From Bacteroidia bacterium (GTDB lineage Bacteria; Bacteroidota; Bacteroidia; JABEUT01), in assembly GCA_013044305.1 (NCBI GenBank), contig JABEUT010000135.1, positions 1-13,127 on the forward strand: a stretch of 13,127 nucleotides of DNA, given 5' to 3'. Every line of letters begins with the position of its first letter. The first letter of the stretch is position 1. The notes below the pieces were generated by a model, which saw only the letters and a program-made list of their open reading frames with translations, was not told the DNA's origin and ran no database searches. The position numbers were made by a program, and so were the translations under genes. Below are positions 1 through 7,903 of this stretch, in pieces.

Positions 1-27
1 GGGTAGGGACTGCTCGCTCAAACCTGC

Positions 28-51
28 CGGCAATTTTGCCGCTTTTTTTTT
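28..51 (+). terminator. Intrinsic terminator of a gene lying left of the window
   Basis: The stem CGGCA (28-32) pairs with TGCCG (37-41) across a 4-nt AT loop. After one C comes a run of nine T (43-51). This is the classic rho-independent layout read on the plus strand, so a rightward transcript probably ends here. The gene itself is outside the window; the TAG at 4-6 could be its stop codon, but that cannot be shown from this sequence. The stem is short, which lowers confidence. Confidence 0.55.
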
Positions 52-83
52 GCTATCACCCACATTTTCAATATCATGCCATA

Positions 84-143
84 TTTCTTGCCGCCAACCC
101 CCACACCCTAAAACGGCAAACAGCGGCAAACAGCGGCAAGAAA
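84..143. repeat. 11-bp inverted repeat within a cluster of GCGGCAA heptamers
   Basis: TTTCTTGCCGC (84-94) is perfectly complementary to GCGGCAAGAAA (133-143), with 38 nt between the arms. The same heptamer core recurs as TTGCCGC at 36-42 and GCGGCAA at 123-129, and related ACGGC cores sit at 113-117 and 143-147. The copies at 123 and 133 form a 10-bp-spaced direct repeat. No T-tract follows the long-range hairpin, so it is not an obvious terminator. A protein-binding array or a structured RNA are both possible; the function is unknown. Confidence 0.5.
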
Positions 144-181
144 CGGCCATATTATACCGCTCAAAGTGGGCATGGAGCAAG

Positions 182-428
182 GATTACACACCGTACCCCT
201 ATTTCGTGTGTAACAATGTGCAATGGGGTACAAGGAGTGGGAAAAAATATGCTTTCAGTGTGCAAAAGTGTGCAACGTATTCTTTCTTCAACCGGGCAGA
301 AAGCCAGATTTACACACCAACCCCCTGTTTCGTGTGTAAAAGTGTGCAACTCAAAGGAGGCAATTATGAACCCACCTTTGGAGGGCAGGGAGGCCGAAAA
401 ATGCCGTTCACTGTGCAAAAGTGTGCAA
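182..428. repeat. Diverged tandem duplication containing hairpins and paired GTGTGCAA octamers
   Basis: Two copies of a composite unit lie head to tail (about 182-275 and 308-428). Each begins with an inverted repeat: TTACACAC/GTGTGTAA at 184-191 and 206-213, and TTTACACAC/GTGTGTAAA at 309-317 and 332-340. The loops hold CCCC followed by TTTC. Each hairpin runs straight into a GTGTGCAA-like octamer. After 34-60 nt comes a second paired element, GTGTGCAAAAGTGTGCAA (258-275; a copy with one mismatch ends at 428). Octamers within a pair are 10 bp apart, about one helical turn. Overlapping open frames cross this block (36-431 and 50-466), but neither gives a recognisable protein and both mostly reflect the repeat, so I do not call a gene. 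Regulatory array, structured RNA or decayed mobile sequence are all possible. Confidence 0.7.
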
Positions 429-480
429 TAAACTTATCTGACATGAAAAAAATAATTACAAATTAGAATGCTCATTACCA

Positions 481-502
481 AATACTAACTACTAAATACT
501 AA
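481..502. repeat. Short ACTAA tandem repeat
   Basis: AATACTAA, CTACTAA and ATACTAA follow each other directly, giving three ACTAA cores at 7-8 bp spacing in AT-rich intergenic DNA. No function is evident. The rest of 432-545 shows no gene or clear signal. Confidence 0.5.
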
Positions 503-551
503 TTTAACGTCCCCGCCAATCAACAGACCAATGTGGTACAGCTGCCTTTAT

Positions 552-581
552 ATTGAAATTTACAAAAATGTTATATCTTTA
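552..581 (+). promoter_or_regulatory. Candidate Bacteroidota-type promoter for the T9SS cargo gene
   Basis: TATCTTTA (574-581) matches seven of eight positions of the Bacteroidota -7 element TAnnTTTG. ATTG (552-555), 18 bp upstream, resembles the -33 element TTTG at close to the usual spacing. Transcription would start near 588, about 20 nt before the ATG at 607. Both elements are imperfect, so this is a prediction. Confidence 0.45.
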
Positions 582-606
582 CATATAGATTCAAATAAAG
601 AATACC

Positions 607-2295
607 ATGAAAGCTATCTTACTCCTTACCGCCCTTCTTCTTGCCGGGCTTTGTGCAAACGCACAGCAATTCTGGATTGAAAACTGGACCGGCACCAACT
701 GCGCCCAGGGCTGTTTAACTTATTCTGGTCCGAATGGGGCATGGAGTGTGGTGCAGTCGGGCTACAACGGACCCGATTCCAACGCCTGGTATTTCAGCGA
801 GATGGAAACAGGCGAGGGCAGAGGCGCCTGCGGCGCAGGTAGCTCGCCGCCTGCAACGGCTCATGTTAGTTTTACCGCCAATTCCCCTTTTATTTATCCG
901 CTATGTTCATGCACACCCGATCAGGGAGCGCAAATTGACGACTACAGCGGCGCGCCTTCCACCCAAACCAATTTAAGGCTGGAGTCTCCGGTCATCAATT
1001 GTACAGGCAAATCGAATATAAAATTGTCCTTTAATTATATCATGGGTAATTCCGGCGCCGACGATTATGCAACGGTCTGGTATTTCGACGGTTCCTCATG
1101 GGCACTACTTGCAAGCCCGCCGCCAACCGGTACATGCATCAATACTCAAGGCTTGTGGACTTACTACTCGGTTGCCCTGCCTTTGAGCGCAAATGGCAAC
1201 CCTAACGTGAAAATTGGTTTTAACTGGCATAACGATACCATGGCATTCGACGACAATTATCTTGTTAATAATGCCGCTTCGCTCGTTTCATTTGCTGTGG
1301 ACAGCATCGCCTTATCCGTTACCTGCCCCGTAATGCACGATAGTATTATAATTAATCATGAAGTTTCCTGTTTTAATGGCAACAACGGTAATGTTACCGC
1401 AACTGTCACAAACGGAACTGCTCCATATACCTTTTCATGGAGCCCTGCCGGAGGCACTAACAGCAATGCAACCGGATTAACCGCCGGTAGTTACACCGTT
1501 ACTGTTAAAGATGCCAACGGTTGCCATGGAACTGCATCAGTTACTATTACACAGCCGCCGGCTCTCAATGTATCAACAGACAGTATTGTTAACGTAAACT
1601 GTAATGGTGCGGCTACAGGCAGCGCTACTGCCAGCGTTTCCGGCGGAACACCCGGCTATACATACAACTGGTCGAATGGGGAAACTACAAATACTGCCAC
1701 CGGCTTATCGGCTGGTTCTTATACTTTTACTGTTACCGATGCGAATGGCTGTATGGCAAGTGCTGTAGCAAACATCACCCAGCCCAATGCACTTATCGTG
1801 TCCATAAGCACCGACAGGCTGCCTTCTTCGCCATCTTTCAATAATGGCGAACTGAATGCGGTGGTGGTAGGCGGAACGCCGGGGTATAACTATTTGTGGA
1901 CTCCCGGAGGGCAAACCACCGATACGGCCAAAGGCTTAACTGCTGGCACATACAAGGTATGCGTAACCGATGCCTGGGGTTGCGAAATCTGCGACAGCCT
2001 TACACTGGCCAACTCCACAGCCGGGGTGCAGAACATAATTGCCGGCGGCCAAACCATGGTGATATACCCAAATCCTGCCGGTAAAACAATCAGCCTGATG
2101 TTCGGCGAAGCAATAGGCAGCGATGCCCGAATATGTATTACCGATATTGCCGGAAGGGAAGTGGAGGAGCAGGTAATTCCTCCCTTTGCAGGCAATATCA
2201 TAAAGCTGGACATTTCAAAGCTGGATCAGGGTATCTATTTCGTCAGGGCCTGTACAGCGCAGTGGCAGTCCGTTGCTAAGTTTATCAAGCAATAA
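607..2295 (+). CDS. Secreted T9SS cargo protein with SprB-type repeats and C-terminal sorting domain
   Basis: This is a 562-residue exported protein. Residues 1-19 form a signal peptide: a Lys, a Leu-rich core and an ANA cleavage site before QQ. Residues about 22-235 look like an extracellular beta-sandwich. They are rich in Cys, Gly and aromatics, with a stretch near 121-220 (LRLESPVI ... KIGFNWHND ... FDDN) recalling MAM or choice-of-anchor lectin-like folds; this assignment is weak. Three SprB-like repeats follow at about 252-320, 328-397 and 402-470. Each has a GG(T)xPY/GYxxxW core, GLxAGxYxVxVxDxxGC and, in the first two, a closing ITQP. The last repeat is the most divergent. Residues about 482-562 are a T9SS type A sorting domain (YPNPAGK, DIAGREV, LDQGIYFVR), which directs export across the outer membrane and is normally cleaved. 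SprB repeats occur in adhesins and large surface proteins, so attachment or a structural surface role is likely, but no enzymatic residues were recognised. The gene stands alone, convergent with rsmE. Confidence 0.9.
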   Translation: MKAILLLTALLLAGLCANAQQFWIENWTGTNCAQGCLTYSGPNGAWSVVQSGYNGPDSNAWYFSEMETGEGRGACGAGSSPPATAHVSFTANSPFIYPLCSCTPDQGAQIDDYSGAPSTQTNLRLESPVINCTGKSNIKLSFNYIMGNSGADDYATVWYFDGSSWALLASPPPTGTCINTQGLWTYYSVALPLSANGNPNVKIGFNWHNDTMAFDDNYLVNNAASLVSFAVDSIALSVTCPVMHDSIIINHEVSCFNGNNGNVTATVTNGTAPYTFSWSPAGGTNSNATGLTAGSYTVTVKDANGCHGTASVTITQPPALNVSTDSIVNVNCNGAATGSATASVSGGTPGYTYNWSNGETTNTATGLSAGSYTFTVTDANGCMASAVANITQPNALIVSISTDRLPSSPSFNNGELNAVVVGGTPGYNYLWTPGGQTTDTAKGLTAGTYKVCVTDAWGCEICDSLTLANSTAGVQNIIAGGQTMVIYPNPAGKTISLMFGEAIGSDARICITDIAGREVEEQVIPPFAGNIIKLDISKLDQGIYFVRACTAQWQSVAKFIKQ

Positions 2296-2335
2296 GGGCG
2301 CGGCATCCCTGCCACAGAAATACTGCCCGATGCAT

Positions 2336-3040
2336 TCACTGATTGAGTACATGCAGGGTGCAGGCAGCAAGCAAAGCCGCTGTTTCGGTACGGTAGCGCA
2401 CCGCCCCGAGCGTGGCGGGAATAAAGCCTTGTGAGACAGCCTTGGTTACCTCTGCCGCTGAAAAATCGCCTTCGGGCCCTATAAGAACCAGCGCATTCCG
2501 CCCATTGGTATAAGCCTTGTGCAGCGTTGCCAATTCAACTCCGTTGCAGTGGAGTATAAATTTCTGTCCATTAAAGTCCTTATATGAATCAAGCACCTCC
2601 CGGAACGAAATAAGTTCATTTACGGCAGGCTGATATAAGCGGCCGCTTTGTTTCATGGCTTCTATGCATATTTTCTTCAGCCGGTCTGTCTTAATAATCC
2701 TCCTTTCAGAATGGTCTGCCGTAAAGGGAATGAAGGCCGAAAGCCCCGTTTCTGTCAGCTTTTCAACCAGCCATTCTATGCGCGCAATGTTCTTTGTCGG
2801 TGCAACAGCTATATGCAGTTCCCAACCCGGGAGAGGTTCTTTATGACTTTCCAGTACCGCCAGGCGGCAGTTGTTTGCCGATGCCTCTTCTATGGCCGCC
2901 TTAAATAGATTGCCCTGTCCGTCGGTCAGTTCAAGTGTGTCGCCTGCTTTCATGCGCAACACCTTTATGCAATGACGCGACTCTTCGGGCGGCAGCGTAC
3001 AGGTTACTCCTACAATATTCGCTACATAAAACCTCGGCAC
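2336..3040 (-). CDS. rsmE: 16S rRNA (uracil-1498-N3)-methyltransferase RsmE
   Basis: RsmE methylates N3 of U1498 in the 30S decoding region using S-adenosylmethionine. The 234-residue length is normal for the family. The N-terminal part (about 1-70) is the PUA-like RNA-binding domain, with the typical start PRFYV and the SRHCIKVLRMKAGD segment at 21-34. The C-terminal SPOUT methyltransferase domain carries KLTETG (94-99), EAMKQSGR (127-134), the SAM-binding IGPEGDFS (187-194) and the knot motif ending RTETA (217-221). The start is GTG: an in-frame TAA lies seven codons upstream, no ATG occurs before residue 30, and the N-terminus matches the family. It lies 57 nt downstream of lepA on the same strand and is probably co-transcribed with it. 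Its 3' end converges with the secreted-protein gene 40 nt away. Confidence 0.95.
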   Translation of the reverse strand: MPRFYVANIVGVTCTLPPEESRHCIKVLRMKAGDTLELTDGQGNLFKAAIEEASANNCRLAVLESHKEPLPGWELHIAVAPTKNIARIEWLVEKLTETGLSAFIPFTADHSERRIIKTDRLKKICIEAMKQSGRLYQPAVNELISFREVLDSYKDFNGQKFILHCNGVELATLHKAYTNGRNALVLIGPEGDFSAAEVTKAVSQGFIPATLGAVRYRTETAALLAACTLHVLNQ

Positions 3041-3097
3041 CCTTTGTAATTGTATTTACGGTTATTAGATTGGTATCAGACAGCGTACCGTGTAATG

Positions 3098-4891
3098 CTA
3101 TAGCTTAAGCACCGCCATGAAAGCCGATTGCGGTATCTCCACGTTGCCTACCTGCTTCATGCGCTTCTTTCCTTTCTTTTGCTTTTCGAGCAGCTTGCGT
3201 TTGCGCGATATGTCGCCGCCGTAGCACTTGGCCGTAACATCCTTGCGAATGGCGCTAATGTTCTCGCGGGCTATTATTTTGGCTCCTATGGCGGCCTGTA
3301 TGGCAATCTGGAATTGCTGCCGCGGTATAAGTTCCTTCAGTTTCTCGCATATCTTCCTCCCGAACTCATAAGCATGGTCTGTATGTATCAGTGCGGCGAG
3401 CGCATCCACTATCTCACCGTTGAGCATAATATCAAGTTTAACAAGCTCCGAAGCCCTGTAGTCGAGCGGTGCATAGTCGAAGGAGGCATACCCTTTGGAG
3501 ATGCTTTTCAGACGGTCGTAAAAGTCAAAAACGATTTCCGCGAGAGGCATTTCGAAAATCATCTCAACCCTGTCGGTGGTAAGGTAAAGTTGGTTTTTAA
3601 CCGTACCTCTTTTTTCAAGGCAGAGCGACATAATAGGGCCTATGAAATCGGTTTTGGTAATGATGTTTGCCCTGATGTAGGGTTCTTCCACATGATCGAG
3701 CCGCGTTGGGTCGGGCATATCCGAAGGATTGTTTATGATAAGCTGCTCGCCTTTGTTGTCATAAGCCCTGTATGAAACGTTGGGAACGGTGGTGATGACG
3801 TTCATGTTGAACTCCCTTTCCAGCCTCTCCTGTATTATTTCAAGGTGCAGCATACCCAAAAAGCCGCAGCGGAATCCGAAGCCGAGTGCCGCGGTTGACT
3901 CCGGTTCGTACACCAGTGCTGCGTCATTAAGTTGCAGCTTAGCCATGGAGGCGCGCAGCTCCTCATAGTCGTCGGTGTCTACGGGGTATATTCCTGCAAA
4001 AACCATCGGTTTTACTTCCTTAAAACCCTTTATACTTTCACTGCATGGGTTTGCCACGGTGGTAATGGTATCGCCCACGCGTACTTCCTTTGCAGCCTTA
4101 ATGCCCGAAATGATATATCCTACATCGCCTGTCTGTACCTCGTTTCGCGGCTCGTACTGCAAGCGCAACACGCCCACCTCTTCGGCGATATACTCTGTTT
4201 CGGTGGACACAAATTTAACCCTGTCGCCTTTTTTAATCACCCCGTTTATCACCCTGTAATAGGCTACTATGCCTCTGAATACGTTAAAAACCGAATCGAA
4301 GATGAGCGCCTGCAGGGGTGCTGCCGAATCGCCTTTGGGCGCCGCTATTCTGTCAATAATGGCTTCGAGTATTTCCGGAACCCCCTGTCCTGTTTTGCCG
4401 CTTGCAAGCAATATCTCTTCACGCTTGCATCCTATTATTTCCACCATCTGGTCTTTAACCTCTTCTATCATGGCGTTGGGCATATCCACCTTGTTTAGCA
4501 CGGGTATTACAGTAAGGTTGTTATCCAGCGCCAGATACAAATTAGATATGGTTTGCGCCTGAATGCCCTGTGTGGAATCAACGAGGAGCAGTGCTCCTTC
4601 GCAAGCCGCTATGGAGCGTGATACTTCGTATGAAAAATCAACGTGCCCGGGCGTATCTATCAGGTTAAGTGTATAGTTCTGTCCTCTGGTTGCAAAATTC
4701 ATCTGAATGGCGTGGCTCTTGATGGTAATGCCTCGCTCGCGTTCCAGGTCCATGTCATCCAGCACCTGTTCCTGCATCTGCCTTCCGGTAACGGTTTTGG
4801 TAACTTCGAGCAGGCGGTCGGCAAGGGTGCTTTTGCCATGATCTATATGGGCTATAATGCAGAAATTGCGTATGTTCTCCTGTTTTGCCAT
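3098..4891 (-). CDS. lepA: Elongation factor 4 (LepA), ribosome-associated GTPase
   Basis: LepA is a translational GTPase that binds the ribosome and has been proposed to back-translocate it or aid initiation and 30S assembly. The 597-residue length is standard. Motifs seen: G1 AHIDHGKST (14-22), G2 region RERGIT (51-56), G3 DTPGH (79-83), G4 NKVD (133-136) and G5-like SGKTGQG near 164. The EF-G-like domains II, III and V follow (for example GFGFRCGFLGMLHLEI), then the LepA-specific C-terminal domain with the Lys-rich stretch KRKLLEKQKKGKKRMK close to the end. The start is ATG; AAGGAG abuts it directly, too close to act as a Shine-Dalgarno site. It lies 115 nt after korB with its own candidate promoter and leads into rsmE. 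Nothing is abnormal. Confidence 0.99.
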   Translation of the reverse strand: MAKQENIRNFCIIAHIDHGKSTLADRLLEVTKTVTGRQMQEQVLDDMDLERERGITIKSHAIQMNFATRGQNYTLNLIDTPGHVDFSYEVSRSIAACEGALLLVDSTQGIQAQTISNLYLALDNNLTVIPVLNKVDMPNAMIEEVKDQMVEIIGCKREEILLASGKTGQGVPEILEAIIDRIAAPKGDSAAPLQALIFDSVFNVFRGIVAYYRVINGVIKKGDRVKFVSTETEYIAEEVGVLRLQYEPRNEVQTGDVGYIISGIKAAKEVRVGDTITTVANPCSESIKGFKEVKPMVFAGIYPVDTDDYEELRASMAKLQLNDAALVYEPESTAALGFGFRCGFLGMLHLEIIQERLEREFNMNVITTVPNVSYRAYDNKGEQLIINNPSDMPDPTRLDHVEEPYIRANIITKTDFIGPIMSLCLEKRGTVKNQLYLTTDRVEMIFEMPLAEIVFDFYDRLKSISKGYASFDYAPLDYRASELVKLDIMLNGEIVDALAALIHTDHAYEFGRKICEKLKELIPRQQFQIAIQAAIGAKIIARENISAIRKDVTAKCYGGDISRKRKLLEKQKKGKKRMKQVGNVEIPQSAFMAVLKL

Positions 4892-4921
4892 CTCCTTATT
4901 TTAGAATCTTTTAAAGGTTTG

Positions 4922-4929
4922 CAAAAATA
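4922..4929 (-). promoter_or_regulatory. Candidate -7 promoter element for lepA-rsmE
   Basis: On the minus strand TATTTTTG matches the Bacteroidota -7 consensus TAnnTTTG exactly, 30 nt upstream of the lepA ATG in the korB-lepA gap. No TTTG was found at the usual -33 spacing, so support rests on the -7 element and its position. Confidence 0.45.
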
Positions 4930-5006
4930 GGCTATTATTTACAATGTAAGGTGTACAAAGTAATGACTGGCTCACCAATGCTTTTGGTATGGCAGAACGG
5001 ATGGGT

Positions 5007-6059
5007 TCAGCGCAGGCCTGCGTTAATCTCCTCCAGTATTTTCGAACCGGGGCAGAGTTCAGCTTCCGAAAGGGCGTTGAGCGGCCTGGTACTCGTTTGA
5101 AGTAGGCTGTGCAAGTCGCTGCTTTCTTCTTCCATATAGAGAAGCCCTGTTAAAAGTTCGCCTTTAATGGTGGCTTTATGCATGGCCGTCATGGCAGACA
5201 GCTTATCAAACGGATCCCAATCCTGTTCAAGTTTATGCAATGCAATTACCGTGCCGTCGTGCATTTTCAGCTGCTTGGTGCTGCCCTGTTCATAGTTTGC
5301 GGTAATAGTGGCAGCCGGGGGTACAAAGTCTATTGTAGAGGTGGCTTCCACATGCTGGCGCACGTAGTCGTAGCTTTTGGTGGAACCCACGTTGTTGTTG
5401 AAGGTTACGCAGGGTGAGATTACATTGATGAAGGCAAAGCCGTTGTGCTTTATGGCAGCCTTCACCAGTGGTACAAGCTGCGCTTTGTCTCCCGAAAAGC
5501 TTTGTGCCACGAAGGTGGCGCCCAGTTCTATGGCAAGGCTTGCAAGGTCAATGGCATGGAACATGTTCACCGAGCCGGCTTTGCTTTTGGAGCCCTGGTC
5601 GGCTGTTGCCGAATCCTGTCCTTTGGTTAGACCGTAACAGCCGTTGTTCATCACTATATAAACCATATTCAAGTTGCGGCGTATGCAATGAACAAATTGC
5701 CCCATTCCTATGGATGCCGTATCGCCGTCGCCCGAAATTCCAATGTATATCAGGTCGCGGTTGGCAAGATTGGCGCCGGTTGCCACAGAAGGCATACGAC
5801 CGTGCACCGAGTTAAAACCGTGGGCGCTGTTCAGGAAGTATGCGGGTGTCTTCGACGAGCAGCCTATGCCCGATATTTTGGCGACTTTAGATGGCTCAAT
5901 GTTGTCTTCGAAGCAAGCCTGTACTATAGCGGCAGTTATGGAGTCGTGGCCGCAGCCGGCGCAGAGGGTTGACAATCCGCCCTCATAATGTTCAACTGTA
6001 TAACCCAGCTCGTTGGCAGGCAGATTCGGGTGGCGGAATGCGGGACGGTAGTATGACAT
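5007..6059 (-). CDS. korB: 2-oxoacid:acceptor oxidoreductase, beta subunit (KorB-like)
   Basis: This is the TPP-binding subunit of a 2-oxoacid (probably 2-oxoglutarate) oxidoreductase, which turns 2-oxoacid plus CoA into acyl-CoA and CO2 and passes electrons through an iron-sulfur cluster. It has 350 residues. The TPP/Mg motif is GDGD (110-113) with NN at 138-139. Probable [4Fe-4S] ligands are Cys33 and Cys36 (LCAGCGH), Cys67 (GIGCS) and Cys217 (SPCVTF), the pattern of family beta subunits. TKGQDS follows at 145-150. It begins 5 nt after the korA stop codon and is the last gene of the three-gene operon. The substrate is assigned by family resemblance; pyruvate or other 2-oxoacids cannot be excluded from sequence alone. 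Confidence 0.94.
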   Translation of the reverse strand: MSYYRPAFRHPNLPANELGYTVEHYEGGLSTLCAGCGHDSITAAIVQACFEDNIEPSKVAKISGIGCSSKTPAYFLNSAHGFNSVHGRMPSVATGANLANRDLIYIGISGDGDTASIGMGQFVHCIRRNLNMVYIVMNNGCYGLTKGQDSATADQGSKSKAGSVNMFHAIDLASLAIELGATFVAQSFSGDKAQLVPLVKAAIKHNGFAFINVISPCVTFNNNVGSTKSYDYVRQHVEATSTIDFVPPAATITANYEQGSTKQLKMHDGTVIALHKLEQDWDPFDKLSAMTAMHKATIKGELLTGLLYMEEESSDLHSLLQTSTRPLNALSEAELCPGSKILEEINAGLR

Positions 6060-6064
6060 TTGAA

Positions 6065-7903
6065 CTAGTTCTCTATTTTAAGGGTTGATTTAGGAATTCC
6101 AATGGCTTTGCTTACCTGCTTTACGATATTCTCTGCTGTAATGGGCAGTCCGTCGTAATTCAGCACGGGAACAAGTTTTGATCCGTCGGAACAGGCTTCG
6201 ATAAGTATCAGGCTGCGCATCTGGGCATCGCGGTTTTGTTCCACTATGAATACCCGCTTGTGCGCGTCTATAAAGTCTGTTACCGTTTTATTGAACGGAA
6301 AGGCTTTCAGGCGAAGGGCATCCAGCACTATACCCTTATCCCTCATCATATCTATGGCTTCCAGCGCCGAATAAGTGGTGGTGCCGAAAAATATTATACC
6401 GGTGTCGCTATTGTTTTTCTTCTGGTAGAGCTGTGGCTGGGGTACCTTGTCTTTTGCGGTATGGAATTTTTTCAGTATCCTGTCTATATTCTTCACATAG
6501 GCATCGCTTTCTTCGGTATATACCGCATATTCGTCGTGCGAGGTGCCGCGGGTTACGTAGGCGCCTTTGGTAGGGTGGGTGCCCGGTATGGTGCGGTATC
6601 CTACCCCGTCATTATCAGGGTCGAGAAAACGTCCGTATCTCTCAATCTTTTCGAGGTCGACGGCGTTTAATACCTTGCCGCGGTTGTATTTGCGTTTGTC
6701 GTTCCATTCAAGGGGCTCCGACATATGGTCGTTCATTCCGAGGTCGAGGTCGGTCATTACCAATACGGGTGTCTGAAAAAATTCTGCCAGATCAAGTGCA
6801 TCAGCCGTCATCTCGAAGCATTCCTTGGGATTGGATGGCAGGAGCAAAATGTTTTTTGTGTCGCCGTGCGAAGCGTAGGCTGCTTTCAGTATATCCGATT
6901 GCTGGCTGCGCGTAGGCATGCCTGTGGATGGACCTGTGCGCTGCACATCTATTACCACGGCGGGTATTTCGGCAAAATATCCCAGCCCTAAAAATTCACT
7001 CATGAGCGAAATGCCGGGTCCGCTTGTTGCGGTAAACGATCTGGCACCGTTCCATGATGCTCCCAACACCATGCCCAGTGCGGCCAGTTCGTCTTCGGCC
7101 TGTACTACGGCAAAGTTCTTTTTGCCGGTAGCCTTATCTGTTCTCAAATCTTCGGCGTAGCCGTGGAATGCCTCTGCAACAGCGGTAGAAGGGGTAATCG
7201 GGTACCATGCCACAACGGTGGCGCCTCCGTAAACCCCTCCCAGGGCGCAGGCTGAATTGCCGTCGATCATAATGGAGTTCTTCACCAGATCGCGCCGTTC
7301 CACGCGTATGTCGAGCGGGTATTTAAAATTTTTCTGAACATATTCTATGCCCATGTTCAGCGCTTTCAGGTTGGGGGTAATAAGTTTCTCCTTGCCCTTG
7401 AACTGTTCTTCGAAGAGTTCCCTGAATACACCGGTTTCAATATCGAGCAGGGCCGCAATGGCTCCCACGTACATTATATTTTTGAATAGCTGTCGCTGCC
7501 GCGGGTCGGAGAATTCCTTATTGCACATCTCCATGAGCGGAATGCCGAGGTAGCTGATATCCTTGCGGATAAACTCGGGGTGCAGGGCTTTGGTGCTGTC
7601 GTATATAAAGTACCCACCGGGTTTTACGCAGTCCACGTCCTTCCTCATGCTTTGGGGGTTCACGCAAACCATTATATCCACTCCGTCTCTTCGTCCGAGG
7701 TAGCCTTTTTCGCTCACGCGCACCTCATACCAGGTGGGCAGGCCCTGTATGTTCGACGGGAAAATATTCTTTGGGGTTACCGGTATCCCCATTCTGAATA
7801 TGGATTTGGTGAACAGGTAGTTTGCGCTTGCGGAACCGGTTCCGTTCACGTTGGCAAAGCGCACTACGAGGTCGTTTAATTTACCGCCATTTCTTCCTTG
7901 CAT
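6065..7903 (-). CDS. korA: 2-oxoacid:acceptor oxidoreductase, fused gamma-alpha subunit (KorA-like)
   Basis: This subunit binds CoA and 2-oxoacid and works with KorB in the cytoplasm. The 612 residues combine two modules. The gamma (catalytic POR/KOR) domain spans about 10-195, with NGTGS at 20-24 in place of the more usual GxGGQG loop. The alpha pyrimidine-binding domain starts near 210, with YPITPST (234-240), EDELAA (270-275), the TSGPG loop (293-297) and RTGPSTGMPT (322-331). The C-terminal part (about 500-605) is the transketolase-like domain II, including VEQNRDAQ (554-561). The N-terminal gamma fusion is the usual arrangement for bacterial KOR. Its ATG lies inside the end of the preceding flavoprotein gene (28-nt overlap), which suggests translational coupling and a fixed subunit ratio; korB follows after 5 nt. 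Confidence 0.94.
   Translation of the reverse strand: MQGRNGGKLNDLVVRFANVNGTGSASANYLFTKSIFRMGIPVTPKNIFPSNIQGLPTWYEVRVSEKGYLGRRDGVDIMVCVNPQSMRKDVDCVKPGGYFIYDSTKALHPEFIRKDISYLGIPLMEMCNKEFSDPRQRQLFKNIMYVGAIAALLDIETGVFRELFEEQFKGKEKLITPNLKALNMGIEYVQKNFKYPLDIRVERRDLVKNSIMIDGNSACALGGVYGGATVVAWYPITPSTAVAEAFHGYAEDLRTDKATGKKNFAVVQAEDELAALGMVLGASWNGARSFTATSGPGISLMSEFLGLGYFAEIPAVVIDVQRTGPSTGMPTRSQQSDILKAAYASHGDTKNILLLPSNPKECFEMTADALDLAEFFQTPVLVMTDLDLGMNDHMSEPLEWNDKRKYNRGKVLNAVDLEKIERYGRFLDPDNDGVGYRTIPGTHPTKGAYVTRGTSHDEYAVYTEESDAYVKNIDRILKKFHTAKDKVPQPQLYQKKNNSDTGIIFFGTTTYSALEAIDMMRDKGIVLDALRLKAFPFNKTVTDFIDAHKRVFIVEQNRDAQMRSLILIEACSDGSKLVPVLNYDGLPITAENIVKQVSKAIGIPKSTLKIEN

Noticed and set aside
36..466. 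Two overlapping plus-strand open frames (36-431 and 50-466) as hypothetical genes
   Set aside because: They overlap almost completely in different frames, their content is dominated by the nucleotide repeat, no domain or signal is recognisable, and an intrinsic terminator lies near their start. They are kept only as an alternative reading of the repeat block.
1..606. CRISPR array or plasmid iteron origin from the GTGTGCAA repeats
   Set aside because: Spacing is irregular, there are no unique spacers of uniform length, and no cas, replication initiator or DnaA-box cluster is present.
3128..3775. Long plus-strand open frames opposite lepA, korA and the flavoprotein gene (for example 3128-3775 and 7987-9171)
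   Set aside because: They are antisense to strongly conserved genes, have no recognisable domains, and arise from codon bias of the real genes.
4965..4985. Small hairpin ACCAA/TTGGT after korB as a terminator
   Set aside because: The stem is five AT-rich base pairs and no T-tract follows on the minus strand.
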